From Aquitalea aquatilis (GTDB lineage: Bacteria > Pseudomonadota > Gammaproteobacteria > Burkholderiales > Chromobacteriaceae): DNA of 64,000 nt. This document shows, piece after piece, positions 25,827 through 36,075 of this stretch. The stretch lies in NCBI RefSeq assembly GCF_005155025.1, contig NZ_CP039731.1, positions 930,001 through 994,000 of the forward strand. The letters run 5' to 3'. The notes below the pieces were generated by a model. That model saw nothing but the letters and a program-made list of their open reading frames with translations, was not told where the DNA came from and searched no databases. Within the stretch, counting starts at the first letter, position 1; every line of letters begins with the position of its first letter. Both the position numbers and the translations under genes were made by a program.

Positions 25827-27586
25827 CAGAATGCCAGCCCCAGGCTCATATTCCAGCGCAATTTGCCGTCTTTCTCGGCCTTGGCGATATCCATCGACAA
25901 GGGCGCTACCGGGCTCAGCCAGCGCAGACCGACACCATTGGCATGCTCAAGTCTGAAGCTTTGCCAGCTTTGGGCAGCATTACCGGCATCGTGGAACAGG
26001 GCAACGGCCCAGTCCTTGGCCACCGGAATCTGATATTCCAGCGTAGCCGTCGCCACCACCCGTCCGCCCACCACCGCACCATCCGGGCCAGGCAGGCCCA
26101 GGCTCTGGTAGTCGTAACCACGCACGCTATTGGAACCACCGGCACGGAATAGCTGGGAAGACGGCACTTCATCGCTGTCCTTGGCCCACACCTGCCCCAG
26201 CTCCAGCCTGGTCAGCAAGGTGCCGTATTTGGGCCAGGGGCTCCAGTAACTCACGCCGCGCACATAACCGCGCACAAAGCTGGTGGTCGACAACAAGGAA
26301 CCCAGCGTGCTGGACAGCGAAACATCCAGCAGCGTGCCGGAACGCGGGCGCAGCGGGTCGTCCACATCGCGCCGGGTCCAGCCGAATGCCCCCAGCAGCG
26401 CCCGGGTATTGTTACTGGGCGTGTTGCCGATGGTTTCCTTTTCCTGGATGAACTCCACCCCGAAGCGGGCATTGATCTTGTCATGCGAGCGGATGCGCCA
26501 GGCACCGGCGTCCACCGTGGTGGTTTTCACGCCCTGGATATCGGTTTGCTTGAACGAGGAAGTAATGGAGTGCGAGTAGCCATTGGCCTGGCGCGGGAAG
26601 CCCAGACCAAAGCTGAGATTGCGGTCGCTGTTTTTCCAGTCCAGCAATACCGAACCGGTCCAGCCCTTGCCGAACAGATTGTAGTAGTCATAACCGATAC
26701 GGGTACCCGGACCGTCTTCCGAGTCGTAAGTCAGACCCAGCTCCAGCTTCTGCTTGGGAAATTCGGTCAGGCTGACTTCCACCGGCACCTGATCCTGCTC
26801 GATACGCGCCATGTCGGCACTGACCACCACGCCGGAGTAATGCGGAGACTGTTCCAGCGCCGACTGATAATCCAGCAGCTTCTTCTGCTGATAGGGGTCA
26901 CCCTGGCGGAAATCGGCCAGTCCGGTGGCCACATTCAGCGGATAGCGCCGGTTGCCGCTGATATGGGTGGGGCCGAAGCTAATCTGTGGCCCGCTGTCCA
27001 CCTGTACCAGCAACTGGCCACGATGGGTTTGTGGGTCGATATCGGCCTGGCTTTTGACGATGCGGGCCAGCGGGAAACGGTCGATGGTGAGCAAGCGCAA
27101 GATAGCACGCTTGCTGCTGCTCCAGTCGTCCTGGCGGTAAGGCGCGCCCATCGGCAGCGCCCAGGCTTCCAGCACCGTAGCCAGCCTTTGCTGATAATCG
27201 GCCTGCTGGCGAATCGGCCCATTCAGCTGCAGCGTGACATCGTCGATGATGACCGGCTCGCCGGCCTCCACCTTCAGCACATAGTGCTGTGCCCCCTGCT
27301 CTTCCACGTGGATGCGGGCAGAAAAATAACCTTCGGTTTCCAGCAGTGCCTGCGCGGCGGAGGGGGTTTCCTTGATGATGGCTTGCAGCTGGAAATCATC
27401 CAGATCCGCATCGTTGCGGGCGGAGATCAACTCCAGGTGCTCATTTAGCAGAGTGGCGAGCGCCGCCGGTGCTTCCACACTGACGGTGTAATCCACCTTG
27501 GCCCATGCCGGTGCAGCGCACAGCGCGAGGGCGAAAGCGGATGACAAGGCAAGGGGATGGGTTCGTGGCAGCATGTCGACATTCAT
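25826..27586 (-). CDS. tamA: TamA, Omp85-family outer-membrane assembly protein
   Basis: The product is 586 residues from ATG 27586 (a second ATG lies 12 bases further in at 27574; neither has a strong ribosome site). The signal peptide (LALSSAFALALCAAPAWA) is followed by three POTRA-type regions, the first starting VDYTVSVEAPAALATLL and the others around VIIDDVTLQLNG and ISFGPTHISGNRRYP. A 16-strand Omp85 barrel follows, with the lid-loop motif FRAGGSNSVRGYDYQSLG (VRGY), DAGNA on the penultimate strands, and a terminal LGLAF. It forms the TAM complex with TamB encoded downstream. The frame extends further upstream, but those residues overlap the lpdA terminator and are not signal-like. Confidence 0.93.
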   Translation of the reverse strand: MNVDMLPRTHPLALSSAFALALCAAPAWAKVDYTVSVEAPAALATLLNEHLELISARNDADLDDFQLQAIIKETPSAAQALLETEGYFSARIHVEEQGAQHYVLKVEAGEPVIIDDVTLQLNGPIRQQADYQQRLATVLEAWALPMGAPYRQDDWSSSKRAILRLLTIDRFPLARIVKSQADIDPQTHRGQLLVQVDSGPQISFGPTHISGNRRYPLNVATGLADFRQGDPYQQKKLLDYQSALEQSPHYSGVVVSADMARIEQDQVPVEVSLTEFPKQKLELGLTYDSEDGPGTRIGYDYYNLFGKGWTGSVLLDWKNSDRNLSFGLGFPRQANGYSHSITSSFKQTDIQGVKTTTVDAGAWRIRSHDKINARFGVEFIQEKETIGNTPSNNTRALLGAFGWTRRDVDDPLRPRSGTLLDVSLSSTLGSLLSTTSFVRGYVRGVSYWSPWPKYGTLLTRLELGQVWAKDSDEVPSSQLFRAGGSNSVRGYDYQSLGLPGPDGAVVGGRVVATATLEYQIPVAKDWAVALFHDAGNAAQSWQSFRLEHANGVGLRWLSPVAPLSMDIAKAEKDGKLRWNMSLGLAF

Positions 27587-27684
27587 CAGGAATCCGACTG
27601 ATGGTAGCGAAACTGGTTCAGTCTGGCGAGGAATGTCGGTAGCAGCCGCGCAGGCAGGAGACCATGCGCCTGGCGCACCGGCAT

Positions 27685-27708
27685 AAAAAAAAGGCGGAAA
27701 GTTCCGCC
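27685..27708 (-). terminator. Rho-independent terminator after lpdA
   Basis: On the minus strand a 7-bp perfect stem (GGCGGAA with TTCCGCC, 2-base loop) is followed by eight T. It lies about 90 bases after the lpdA stop and about 100 before tamA, closing the pyruvate dehydrogenase operon. A second GC-rich hairpin (GCCCGC/GCGGGC at 27734-27749) lies just before it. Confidence 0.85.
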
Positions 27709-27795
27709 ACAAGACTGAGAGAGATACGACACAGCCCGCCGGAGCGGGCCGTCACTGCAGTACACCAGCCCGGCAAGACTGCCGGGGCCGGTCAC

Positions 27796-29595
27796 TTACT
27801 TCTTGCGCTGCGGCGGCAGGTCGGTGCAGCTGCCTTCGAACACTTCGGCAGCCATGCCGATGGATTCGCCCATGGTCGGGTGCGGGTGAATGGTCTTGGC
27901 GATGTCTTCTGCATCGCAGCCCATTTCAATCGCCAGGCAGATTTCGCCAATCATGTCGCCGGCGTGCGGGCCGACAATGCCGCCACCGATCACCTGGTGG
28001 GTCGCCGGGTCGAAAATCAGCTTGGTAAAGCCTTCGTCACGACCGTTGGCAATGGCGCGACCGGAAGCCGCCCACGGGAAGACGGATTTCTCCACCTTGA
28101 TACCCTGCTTCTTGGCTTCGTCTTCGGTCATGCCTACCCAAGCCACTTCCGGATCGGTATAGGCCACACCCGGAATCACGCGCGCATCGAAGAAGGCCTT
28201 GTGCCCGGCGCAGTTTTCCGCCGCCACGTGGCCTTCATGCACGCCCTTGTGCGCCAGCATCGGCTGACCGACGATGTCACCAATGGCGTAGATGTGCGGC
28301 ACGTTGGTGCGCTGCTGCTTGTCCACCGGGATAAAGCCACGGTCGGTCACGGCCACGCCGGCGTTTTCTGCTGCCAGCAGCTTGCCATTCGGTGCACGGC
28401 CAGTCGCATACAGCACCAGGTCGTAGCGCTGCGGTTCTTTCGGGGCCTGTTCGCCCTCGAAGGTGACGTACACGCCGTCTTCCTTAGGCTCCACCGCCAC
28501 GGTTTTGGTGTTCAGCATGATGTTGTCGAAGCGATGGGCATTCCACTTCTGCCATACCTTGACCAGATCGCGGTCAGCCCCCTGCATCAGGCCGTCCAGC
28601 ATTTCCACCACGTCCAGGCGCGCGCCCAGCGTGGAATACACCGTACCCATTTCCAGACCGATAATGCCGCCACCGATGATCAGCATTTTTTCCGGTACGG
28701 CTTTCAGTTCCAGTGCGCCGGTGGAGTCCACCACACGCGGATCGTCCGGAATGAAGGGCAGCTTCACTACGCGCGAACCCGCGGCGATGATGGCGTTGCT
28801 GAACTTGATGATGGTTTTCTCACCGGACTCTTCGCGGCCATTGCCGGAAGTCACCGACACTTCCAGGTGATGCGGATCGATGAAGCGGCCATTGCCGCGC
28901 ACGATCTGCACCTTGCGGGCCTTGGCCATGCCAGCCAGGCCACCGGTCAGCTTGCTGATGACCTTTTCCTTGTAGCCGCGCAACAGGTCGATATCCACTT
29001 CCGGCTTGCCGAACTTGATGCCGTTGGCCGCCAGATGGCTGACTTCGTCGATCACCGCGGCATTGTGCAGCAGTGCCTTGGACGGAATGCAACCCACGTT
29101 CAGGCACACGCCACCCAGGGTGGAGTAACGCTCGACGATGACCACTTTCTGGCCCAGGTCGGCGGCACGGAAGGCGGCGGAATAACCACCAGGGCCACCG
29201 CCCAGTACCATCACGTCGCATTCGATATCGGCACCACCACCATGGCTGGCGGCCATTGGCGCTGCCGGCGGGGCAAAACCGGCCTGGGTGTGGGCGGATG
29301 CCACACCGGTGGTTTCCAGCGGTTTGGCTTCAGCCGGGGCGGCGCTGGCTGCGGCAGCGGCTTCCACGATGACGATCACATCGCCCTCGCTCACCTTGCT
29401 GCCTACGGCCACTTTGACTTCCTTCACCACGCCAGCGGTTTCCGCCGGTACTTCCATGGTGGCCTTGTCGGTTTCCAGGGTGATGAGACTGTCGTCCTTG
29501 CTCACCACATCGCCCGGTTTCACAAAGACTTCGATCACGTCCACATTGCTGTGGCCGCCGATATCCGGGACTTTCAGTTCAATCAGATTGCTCAT
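27796..29595 (-). CDS. lpdA: Dihydrolipoyl dehydrogenase (E3) with N-terminal lipoyl domain
   Basis: E3 re-oxidises lipoamide in the pyruvate dehydrogenase complex using FAD and NAD+. This form is 599 residues, about 120 longer than a plain E3, because residues 1-75 are a biotinyl/lipoyl domain with the lipoylation lysine in [10 protein letters not shown]. An Ala/Pro linker follows, as in Neisseria p64k. The E3 part begins at [20 protein letters not shown], with the redox pair in [17 protein letters not shown], the NAD-binding [16 protein letters not shown] and the interface motif IHPHPTMGE with the catalytic His-Glu. ATG at 29595 begins [14 protein letters not shown] as in aceF; the nine-codon upstream extension was dropped. 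It is the last gene of aceE-aceF-lpdA. Confidence 0.97.
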   Translation of the reverse strand: MSNLIELKVPDIGGHSNVDVIEVFVKPGDVVSKDDSLITLETDKATMEVPAETAGVVKEVKVAVGSKVSEGDVIVIVEAAAAASAAPAEAKPLETTGVASAHTQAGFAPPAAPMAASHGGGADIECDVMVLGGGPGGYSAAFRAADLGQKVVIVERYSTLGGVCLNVGCIPSKALLHNAAVIDEVSHLAANGIKFGKPEVDIDLLRGYKEKVISKLTGGLAGMAKARKVQIVRGNGRFIDPHHLEVSVTSGNGREESGEKTIIKFSNAIIAAGSRVVKLPFIPDDPRVVDSTGALELKAVPEKMLIIGGGIIGLEMGTVYSTLGARLDVVEMLDGLMQGADRDLVKVWQKWNAHRFDNIMLNTKTVAVEPKEDGVYVTFEGEQAPKEPQRYDLVLYATGRAPNGKLLAAENAGVAVTDRGFIPVDKQQRTNVPHIYAIGDIVGQPMLAHKGVHEGHVAAENCAGHKAFFDARVIPGVAYTDPEVAWVGMTEDEAKKQGIKVEKSVFPWAASGRAIANGRDEGFTKLIFDPATHQVIGGGIVGPHAGDMIGEICLAIEMGCDAEDIAKTIHPHPTMGESIGMAAEVFEGSCTDLPPQRKK

Positions 29596-31276
29596 GGCTT
29601 TTGGGAGTGGCGCACGGCGCATCGGGGCTTGCCCCGTCTGCCATCCACCACCCGCATTCCTTTATCAGTTCGTTTTCCCGATGGGGAAGCGCGGCCTGAC
29701 GGCACACGCAGCTCCCCACACCCTACTCACGATTTCAGAGGATCAGGCGACGCACGTCGGACAGCAGCTTGCCCAGATACACGGTGAAGCGTGCAGCGGC
29801 GGCACCGTCGATCACGCGATGATCGAAGGACAGCGACAGCGGGCACATCAGGCGCGGGGTGAATTCCTTGCCATTCCAGATCGGCTTGATCTGCGACTTG
29901 CACACACCCAGGATGGCCACTTCCGGCGCATTCACGATGGGGGTGAAGCTGCTGCCGCCAATGCCACCCAGACTGGAGATGGTGAAGGTGGCACCCTGCA
30001 TGTCGGTCGGCTTGAGCTTGCCGTCACGCGCCAGCGCGGACAGATTGGTCAGTTCCTGGGCGATCTGCTTCAGGCCCTTCTTGTCGGCGTCCTTGATCAC
30101 CGGCACGACCAGGCCATTTGGCGTGTCTGCGGCAAAGCCAATGTGGTAGTACTGCTTGAGTACCAGATTGTCGCCGTCCAGCGAGCTGTTGAAGTTGGGG
30201 AAAGCCTTGAGCGCTTCAGCAGCGGCCTTGATGATGAAGGCCAGCGGCGAAATCTTCAGCCCGGACTTTTCCCATTCCTTGCCAATGCTCTTGCGGAAGT
30301 CTTCCAGCTCGGTGATGTCGCACTCGTCGTTGAACGTCACGTGCGGGATCATCACCCAGTTGCGGCTGAGGTTGGCACCGGAAATCTTCTGGATGCGCGA
30401 CAGCGGCTTGGTTTCGATCGGGCCGAACTTGGCGAAATCCACCTTCGGCCACGGCAGCAGGTCCAGACCCACGCCGGAACCGGCAGCAGCAGCCGGCGCA
30501 GCAGCCACCGGGTTCTGCAGCACGCCCTTCACAAAGGCCTTCACGTCGGCATCAATGATGCGCCCCTTGCGGCCCGAGCCCTTGACGCGGCCCAGATCCA
30601 CACCCAGCTCACGCGCCAGACGGCGTACCGACGGGCCGGCATGGGCTTTGGAGAAGCTGGCTTCGTTGATGGCCGGCAGGCTGGTGCTGGCCGCAGCCGG
30701 CGCTACCACAGCAGGCGCAGCAGCCACCGGGGCCGGCGCAGCAACGGGAGCGGGGGCAGCAACAGCGGCAGCAACCGGCGCAGCGGCGGCGGCAACAGCG
30801 CCTTCCACCACCACGATCAGGTCACCCTGGCTGACTTTACCGCCGACAGCGACTTTGACTTCGACCACCTTGCCGGCAGCAGTAGACGGCACTTCCATGG
30901 TGGCCTTGTCGGTTTCCAGGGTGATCAGCGAATCATCCACACTGATGACATCGCCGACCTTGACCGACACTTCAATCACGTCCACACCGTTGTGGCCGCC
31001 GATATCCGGCACCACGATGTCGATGCGGCCGCTGGCAGCCGGTGCAGCAGGCGTCGCGGCCGCTGCGGCAGCAACGGCTACCGGGGCAGCGGCTGGGGCT
31101 ACCGGAGCGGCAACGGCGGCAGCCGGTGCCGGCGCAGCTGCAGTGGCTGCCACTTCGATGATGGCAATCACATCGCCTTCGGAAATCTTGCCGCCAAGCA
31201 CGGCTTTCACTTCCTTGACCACGCCGGCGGCTTCGGCCGGTACTTCCATGGTGGCCTTGTCGGTTTCCAGGGTGAT
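29450..31276 (-). repeat. Three copies of an identical 35-base segment in lipoyl-domain coding sequence
   Basis: The segments 29450-29484 (lpdA), 30891-30925 and 31242-31276 (both aceF) are identical at all 35 positions as read by eye, inside a longer region of strong similarity. They encode the lipoylation site ([13 protein letters not shown]). The span given covers all three copies. Protein conservation explains part of this, but complete identity at third codon positions suggests recent duplication or gene conversion. Confidence 0.75.
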
Positions 31277-31387
31277 CAGCGAATCGTCCACCGCCACGGT
31301 CTGACCCACGGTGATGAACACTTCGATAATGTCTACATTGCTGTGCCCACCGATGTCGGGCACTTTCAGTTCGATCAGATTGCTCAT
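29735..31387 (-). CDS. aceF: Dihydrolipoyllysine-residue acetyltransferase (pyruvate dehydrogenase E2)
   Basis: E2 is the core of the complex and moves the acetyl group to CoA. The 550-residue protein has two lipoyl domains (about 1-75 and 117-190), each with [10 protein letters not shown]. They are joined by long Ala/Pro/Val linkers that form low-complexity DNA. An E3-binding domain follows at about 255-292 (PSVRRLARELGVDLGRVKGSGRKGRI in pieces). The catalytic domain of about 230 residues ends with SLSFDHRVIDGAAAARF, holding the active-site His and Asp. ATG at 31387 gives the [14 protein letters not shown] start shared with lpdA. It sits 132 bases after aceE and 139 before lpdA. Confidence 0.97.
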   Translation of the reverse strand: MSNLIELKVPDIGGHSNVDIIEVFITVGQTVAVDDSLITLETDKATMEVPAEAAGVVKEVKAVLGGKISEGDVIAIIEVAATAAAPAPAAAVAAPVAPAAAPVAVAAAAAATPAAPAASGRIDIVVPDIGGHNGVDVIEVSVKVGDVISVDDSLITLETDKATMEVPSTAAGKVVEVKVAVGGKVSQGDLIVVVEGAVAAAAAPVAAAVAAPAPVAAPAPVAAAPAVVAPAAASTSLPAINEASFSKAHAGPSVRRLARELGVDLGRVKGSGRKGRIIDADVKAFVKGVLQNPVAAAPAAAAGSGVGLDLLPWPKVDFAKFGPIETKPLSRIQKISGANLSRNWVMIPHVTFNDECDITELEDFRKSIGKEWEKSGLKISPLAFIIKAAAEALKAFPNFNSSLDGDNLVLKQYYHIGFAADTPNGLVVPVIKDADKKGLKQIAQELTNLSALARDGKLKPTDMQGATFTISSLGGIGGSSFTPIVNAPEVAILGVCKSQIKPIWNGKEFTPRLMCPLSLSFDHRVIDGAAAARFTVYLGKLLSDVRRLIL

Positions 31388-31519
31388 GATTATTTGGGGG
31401 TGTGCCGCTGGCGACGGCTAATCAGCCCGCCACGCAACGGTCCATCCGCTTCCCTCTGTTCGTTGGCTGCATGAGCGAAGAAGGTGTCATCCACCAGTCC
31501 CCGCTCCCTACTCACGACC

Positions 31520-34183
31520 TTAGGCCTTCCAGGAAGGCAGCTTGTCAGCCTTGATGCCGTACTTGGCAATCGCTTCGGCCACCTTGGCCGCTTCGATCTT
31601 GCCTTCACGGGCCAGGGCGGACAGGGCAGCCACGGCGACGTAGTGACGATCCACTTCGAAGAACTCGCGCAGCTTGGCGCGGCTGTCGGAGCGGCCGAAA
31701 CCGTCGGTGCCCAGTACCACGTAGCGACCCGGTACGTATTCGCGGATCTGGTCAGCGTAGTTGCGGATGTAGTCGGTAGCGGCAATCACCGGACCGCTGC
31801 GGCCTTCCAGCTGTTGCTCGACAAAGGACTTGCGGGCCGCTTCGGTCGGGTGCAGCAGGTTGAAGCGGGAAGCTTCCATGCCGTCGCGACGCAGTTCGTT
31901 GAAGGAAGTCACGCTCCAGATGTCGGAGGCGATGCCGAAATCGTTGCGCAGCAGGTCGGCAGCGGCCATCACTTCACGCAGGATGGTGCCGGAACCCATC
32001 AGCTGTACCTTCACCTTGGCGTCGCCGCCGTCCTTCAGCAGGTACATGCCCTTGATGATGCCCTGCTCGGCGCCTTGCGGCATGGCCGGGTGGGTGTAGT
32101 TCTCGTTCATCAGGGTGATGTAATAGAACACGTCTTCCTGTTCGCCATACATGCGGCGCAGACCGTCCTGCAGGATGACTGCCAGCTCGTAGGCGAAGGT
32201 CGGGTCATAGGACACGCAGTTGGGGATCAGGCCAGCCTGGATGTGGCTGTGGCCGTCTTCGTGCTGCAGGCCTTCACCGTTCAGGGTGGTACGGCCGGCA
32301 GTGCCGCCCAGCATGAAGCCACGGGCGCGCATGTCGCCAGCTGCCCAGGCCAGGTCACCGATACGCTGGAAACCGAACATCGAGTAGTAGATGTAGAACG
32401 GAATCATCGGGATGCCGTGGTTGGCGTAGCTGGTGGCTGCGGCAATCCACGAGGACATCGCGCCCGGCTCGTTGATGCCTTCCTGCAGCATCTGGCCGTC
32501 TTTGGACTCCTTGTAGAACATCAGCTGGTCGGCATCTTGCGGTACGTAGTTCTGACCCTGGGTGGACCAGATGCCGTACTGGCGGAACATGCCTTCCATG
32601 CCGAAGGTGCGGGATTCATCCGGCACGATCGGTACGATCTGCTTGCTGATGTTCTTGTCTTTCAGCAGGGTGCCCAGCATGCGCACGAAGGCCATGGTGG
32701 TGGAGAACTCGCGTTCGCCCGAATCACCCAGCTGGCTGTCGAACACGTGCAGGCCCGGGATGGCCAGCGGAGCCTTCACCGGCTTGCGGGCCGGCAGGTA
32801 GCCACCCAGCGCGGCGCGGCGTTCGCGCATGTACTTCATTTCCGGGCTGTCTTCGGCCGGCTTGTAGTACGGTACGTTCGGCAGGTCGGCATCGGATACC
32901 GGGATACCAAAGCGGTCGCGGAATTTGCGCAGGCTGTCGATATCCATCTTCTTGGCCTGGTGCGCAATGTTCTGCGCTTCGCCCGACGAACCCATGCCAT
33001 AGCCCTTGATGGTCTTGGCCAGGATCACGGTCGGACGACCGTTGGCGTTGTGGGTGGCCTCGTGGTAGGCGGCGTATACCTTGTGCGGATCGTGACCGCC
33101 ACGGTTCAATGCCCAGATTTCATCATCGGACATATTGGCCACCATTTCGCGCAGCTCCGGGTATTTGCCGAAGAAGTGTTCGCGAACGTAGGCACCGTCC
33201 TTGGATTTGAAGGTCTGGTAGTCGCCATCCACGCATTCGTTCATGCGCTTCTTGAGCAGGCCCTTGGTGTCCATGGCCAGCAGCGGATCCCAGCGGCTGC
33301 CCCAGATCACTTTCAGCACGTTCCAGCCGGAACCACGGAAGTCGCCTTCCAGTTCCTGGATGATCTTGCCATTGCCGCGTACCGGGCCGTCCAGGCGCTG
33401 CAGGTTGCAGTTGATGACGAAAATCAGGTTGTCCAGGCCTTCGCGGGCAGCCATGGAGATGGCACCCAGGGATTCCGGTTCGTCCATCTCACCGTCACCG
33501 CAGAAGCACCATACCTTGCGACCCGGCGTGCGGGCCAGGCCACGGCTTTCCAGATACTTGAGGAAACGTGCCTGATAGATGGCCATCAGCGGGCCAAGAC
33601 CCATGGATACGGTGGGGAACTGCCAGAAGTCATCCATCAGCCACGGGTGCGGGTAGGAAGACAGGCCATCGCCGTCCACTTCCTGGCGGAAGCTGTCCAG
33701 TTGCGCTTCGGACAGGCGGCCTTCCAGGAAGGCACGGGAATACACGCCCGGGGCAATGTGGCCCTGGAAGTAGATCAGGTCACCGTCCTGCTCGTCATTG
33801 GGAGCGCGCCAGAAGTGGTTGAAACCCACGTCGTACAGGGTGGCGGAGGATTGGAAGCTGGCGATATGGCCGCCCAGTTCCAGGTTTTTCTTGCCAGCGC
33901 GCAGTACCAGTGCGGCGGCGTTCCAGCGGTTGATGGAGCGGATGCGGTGCTCCATCTCGTGATTACCGGGGGATTTCTGTTCTTTACCTACCGGGATGGT
34001 GTTCTGGTACGCGGTGGTCGCGTCGAAGGGCAGGTAAGCGCCGCGGCGGCGGGTACGCTCAACCAGGTTTTCCAGCAGGAAATGCGCACGCTCGGAACCT
34101 TCGGTATCCAGAACCGACTCCAGCGCTTCAGTCCACTCCTGGGTTTCCAGGGGATCGATATCGTCAGGGAAGGTTGCAGCCAT
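31520..34183 (-). CDS. aceE: Pyruvate dehydrogenase E1 component (homodimeric type)
   Basis: E1 is a thiamine diphosphate enzyme that decarboxylates pyruvate and acetylates the E2 lipoyl group. At 887 residues it matches the E. coli AceE length. Motifs: ETQEWTEALESVL start, GHIASFQSSATLYDVGFNHFWR, GDGEMDEPESLGAI (the ThDP/Mg GDG motif; the NN half lies in FVINCNLQRLDGPVRGN), KTIKGYGMG, and GTDGFGRSDSRAKLREFFEVDRHYV near the C-terminus. ATG at 34183 is preceded by GAGGAT. It is the first gene of the operon, with a long AT-rich leader and a TATAAT box about 110 bases upstream. Confidence 0.98.
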   Translation of the reverse strand: MAATFPDDIDPLETQEWTEALESVLDTEGSERAHFLLENLVERTRRRGAYLPFDATTAYQNTIPVGKEQKSPGNHEMEHRIRSINRWNAAALVLRAGKKNLELGGHIASFQSSATLYDVGFNHFWRAPNDEQDGDLIYFQGHIAPGVYSRAFLEGRLSEAQLDSFRQEVDGDGLSSYPHPWLMDDFWQFPTVSMGLGPLMAIYQARFLKYLESRGLARTPGRKVWCFCGDGEMDEPESLGAISMAAREGLDNLIFVINCNLQRLDGPVRGNGKIIQELEGDFRGSGWNVLKVIWGSRWDPLLAMDTKGLLKKRMNECVDGDYQTFKSKDGAYVREHFFGKYPELREMVANMSDDEIWALNRGGHDPHKVYAAYHEATHNANGRPTVILAKTIKGYGMGSSGEAQNIAHQAKKMDIDSLRKFRDRFGIPVSDADLPNVPYYKPAEDSPEMKYMRERRAALGGYLPARKPVKAPLAIPGLHVFDSQLGDSGEREFSTTMAFVRMLGTLLKDKNISKQIVPIVPDESRTFGMEGMFRQYGIWSTQGQNYVPQDADQLMFYKESKDGQMLQEGINEPGAMSSWIAAATSYANHGIPMIPFYIYYSMFGFQRIGDLAWAAGDMRARGFMLGGTAGRTTLNGEGLQHEDGHSHIQAGLIPNCVSYDPTFAYELAVILQDGLRRMYGEQEDVFYYITLMNENYTHPAMPQGAEQGIIKGMYLLKDGGDAKVKVQLMGSGTILREVMAAADLLRNDFGIASDIWSVTSFNELRRDGMEASRFNLLHPTEAARKSFVEQQLEGRSGPVIAATDYIRNYADQIREYVPGRYVVLGTDGFGRSDSRAKLREFFEVDRHYVAVAALSALAREGKIEAAKVAEAIAKYGIKADKLPSWKA

Positions 34184-34487
34184 ATCTCATCCTCACATCG
34201 GGGGTGACCGGGACAGGGATCAAGTCCATGCCCACTTTATTGTGTTACCGGATCGAAAACGAAAAAACGAACCGGACTCGTTGGAGACAGATTATAAACG
34301 ATCACTTTCGCAATAAAAATGTTCATTTATGAAAAGCTCTTCTGGTGTTGCGGAGTGTATAGTTTCAGGAGGCGACAACGGAATAGGCAATTAGGGTTAT
34401 CACTCAATATTTGCTCCGTTTATCAGTATATTGCGCTGCATCATGTTGTTTTTTTGCGATACGGCGTCATGCAGTCGCCACTCCTGT
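34184..34487 (-). promoter_or_regulatory. AT-rich promoter/leader region upstream of aceE
   Basis: This 304-base gap holds no supportable gene. On the minus strand a consensus TATAAT lies at 34296-34291 with only a weak -35 (TTTTTA, 17-base spacing), giving a leader of about 100 nt before aceE. No PdhR-type operator was recognised. The distal part (34320-34487) is AT-rich, also borders the 3' end of the protease gene, and shows no convincing terminator for it. Confidence 0.45.
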
Positions 34488-35939
34488 TTACTTCCCCGAG
34501 TCCTTCTTTTCTTCTTTCAGCATTTTTTCAACTTCGCGCATGCGCGCTTCGATGGAAGAACGCAGATAGAAGTCATCGCCCTTGGCTTGCGCGGCAAACT
34601 GGAACTGCTCCAGAGCGGCCTCGTAGCGCCGCTCGAAGTAGAAGGCATTGCCCAGGGCCGCGTGATAGCGCTGGGCATCCTTGTCGGCAAACAGCTTGGC
34701 CTCGCTGCGATACAACGCGGCCAAGCGCGGATAGCGGCTTTGCAGCTGGCGCAGCAAAGCCAGTGCTCCCGTGCGGTTGCCGCTATCTATAAGGACATCC
34801 AGCTCGGCCAATTGCAAGGGCTGGCTGTCTTTGAACTGCGCCTGTCCACGGCGCAGGCTGGCCAGGGCAGCACTCCAGTCTCCGCCCTCGCGGGCGATGG
34901 CCGCATCCTGCCCGAATAGCATGGGATCAGCCGGCAAGCGGCTTTCCGCCTTGGCCAGTGCGCTGCGTGCGGCTGGCAACTGATGACTGGCCAGTTGCGC
35001 GCGCGACATCCCGTACCACGCGGCTCCCTCATTGAGATACTGGCCTTTTTCCAGCATGGTCTGGTAATAGCGCACCGCCTCGTCCGGCGACATGGTCATG
35101 ACACGCAGTTTTTCCCGCACCAGCAGGTAGGCGGTGCTGTCCGCCTTCATTTTCACCGAGTATTCCAGTGCGCGATTCTGCGCCTCGCTGATGCGCTGCG
35201 AAGTCACCGGATGGGTGCGCAGAAAAGCATAGGCGTTGTTGTCGCTATAGCGGTTGGCCGCATCCAGCCGCTGGAAGAAGGCCGGCATGGCACGCACGTC
35301 GAAACCGCCCTGGGCCAGGTATTGCATGCCGACACGGTCGGCTTCGCGTTCGAAATCGCGCGAGAATGACAGCTGATTGGATATCTGCAAGCCCAATCCG
35401 GCCGACAAGGTGCCAATGGAGGCCTGGCTACCGCCGGCACGCGACGCGAGTACCGCAGCCAGCACCGTCCCCAACAGCAGCAAGGGGCTGGTGGCGTCGC
35501 TGGCGGCCTTCATGCGCGCGATATGGCGCTGGGTAACGTGGGCGGTTTCATGCCCCACCACCGAAGCCAGCTCGCCCTCGCTTTGGGTGCCGACCAGCAG
35601 GCCGCTATTGATGCCGACATAGCCGCCGGGCATGGCAAAGGCGTTGATCTGCTTGTCGTTGACGACAAAATAAGTGAGCTGCAGGCCCGGCATGCGTACT
35701 GTGGCTGACAGCCGGTGTCCCAGGACATTGATGTAGTCGTTGACCTCGGCATCCTCCACCACATCGCCGGCATCGCGCATGGCACGCATGAAATCGCGCC
35801 CGATACGGGCTTCGTCGGCCATCGACAAGGACGCATCGGATATCTCGCCCAGATCAGGCAGGGAAGGCAGATCGGCATAGACAGCCAGCGGTTGCAACAG
35901 GGTCATGGCCAGCAGGCTGGCCAGCAAGGTTTTTTTCAT
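34488..35939 (-). CDS. BepA/YfgC-like periplasmic M48 metalloprotease with TPR tail
   Basis: This 483-residue envelope protease is of the kind that handles stalled outer-membrane proteins such as LptD. The signal peptide (MKKTLLASLLAMTLLQPLAVYA) supports ATG 35939 over an upstream extension. The peptidase M48 domain follows, with HETAH at about 130-134 (zinc ligands and catalytic Glu) and the third ligand Glu in FEREADRVGMQYL. AFAMPGGYVGINSGLL precedes the active site. The C-terminal 200 residues are helical TPR-like repeats (RYYQTMLEKGQYLNEGAAWYG; ALGNAFYFERRYEAALEQFQFA). The gene stands alone between sulP and the aceE leader. The precise orthologue (BepA versus LoiP type) is inferred from the TPR region. 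Confidence 0.9.
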   Translation of the reverse strand: MKKTLLASLLAMTLLQPLAVYADLPSLPDLGEISDASLSMADEARIGRDFMRAMRDAGDVVEDAEVNDYINVLGHRLSATVRMPGLQLTYFVVNDKQINAFAMPGGYVGINSGLLVGTQSEGELASVVGHETAHVTQRHIARMKAASDATSPLLLLGTVLAAVLASRAGGSQASIGTLSAGLGLQISNQLSFSRDFEREADRVGMQYLAQGGFDVRAMPAFFQRLDAANRYSDNNAYAFLRTHPVTSQRISEAQNRALEYSVKMKADSTAYLLVREKLRVMTMSPDEAVRYYQTMLEKGQYLNEGAAWYGMSRAQLASHQLPAARSALAKAESRLPADPMLFGQDAAIAREGGDWSAALASLRRGQAQFKDSQPLQLAELDVLIDSGNRTGALALLRQLQSRYPRLAALYRSEAKLFADKDAQRYHAALGNAFYFERRYEAALEQFQFAAQAKGDDFYLRSSIEARMREVEKMLKEEKKDSGK

Positions 35940-36075
35940 CTTTGGTGTGAGCGGGCAGCGTCGATTTGGTTGCATGCCGGCCGATAAGGCGGCCAGCGCC
36001 GGAAACAGCCACAGCATAGCCCTCCCTCACCCAGCGGACTAGCGCCATGCGGCAGGATCATGCCAGGAGAATTGT

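Noticed and set aside
27664-31474. Two overlapping long plus-strand frames opposite lpdA and aceF
   Set aside because: They mirror the Ala/Pro linkers and lipoyl domains on the real strand, giving low-complexity Arg/Ser/Thr or Gly/His translations.
31484-34207. A 907-codon plus-strand frame
   Set aside because: It is the antisense shadow of aceE; composition and lack of motifs show that it is not coding.
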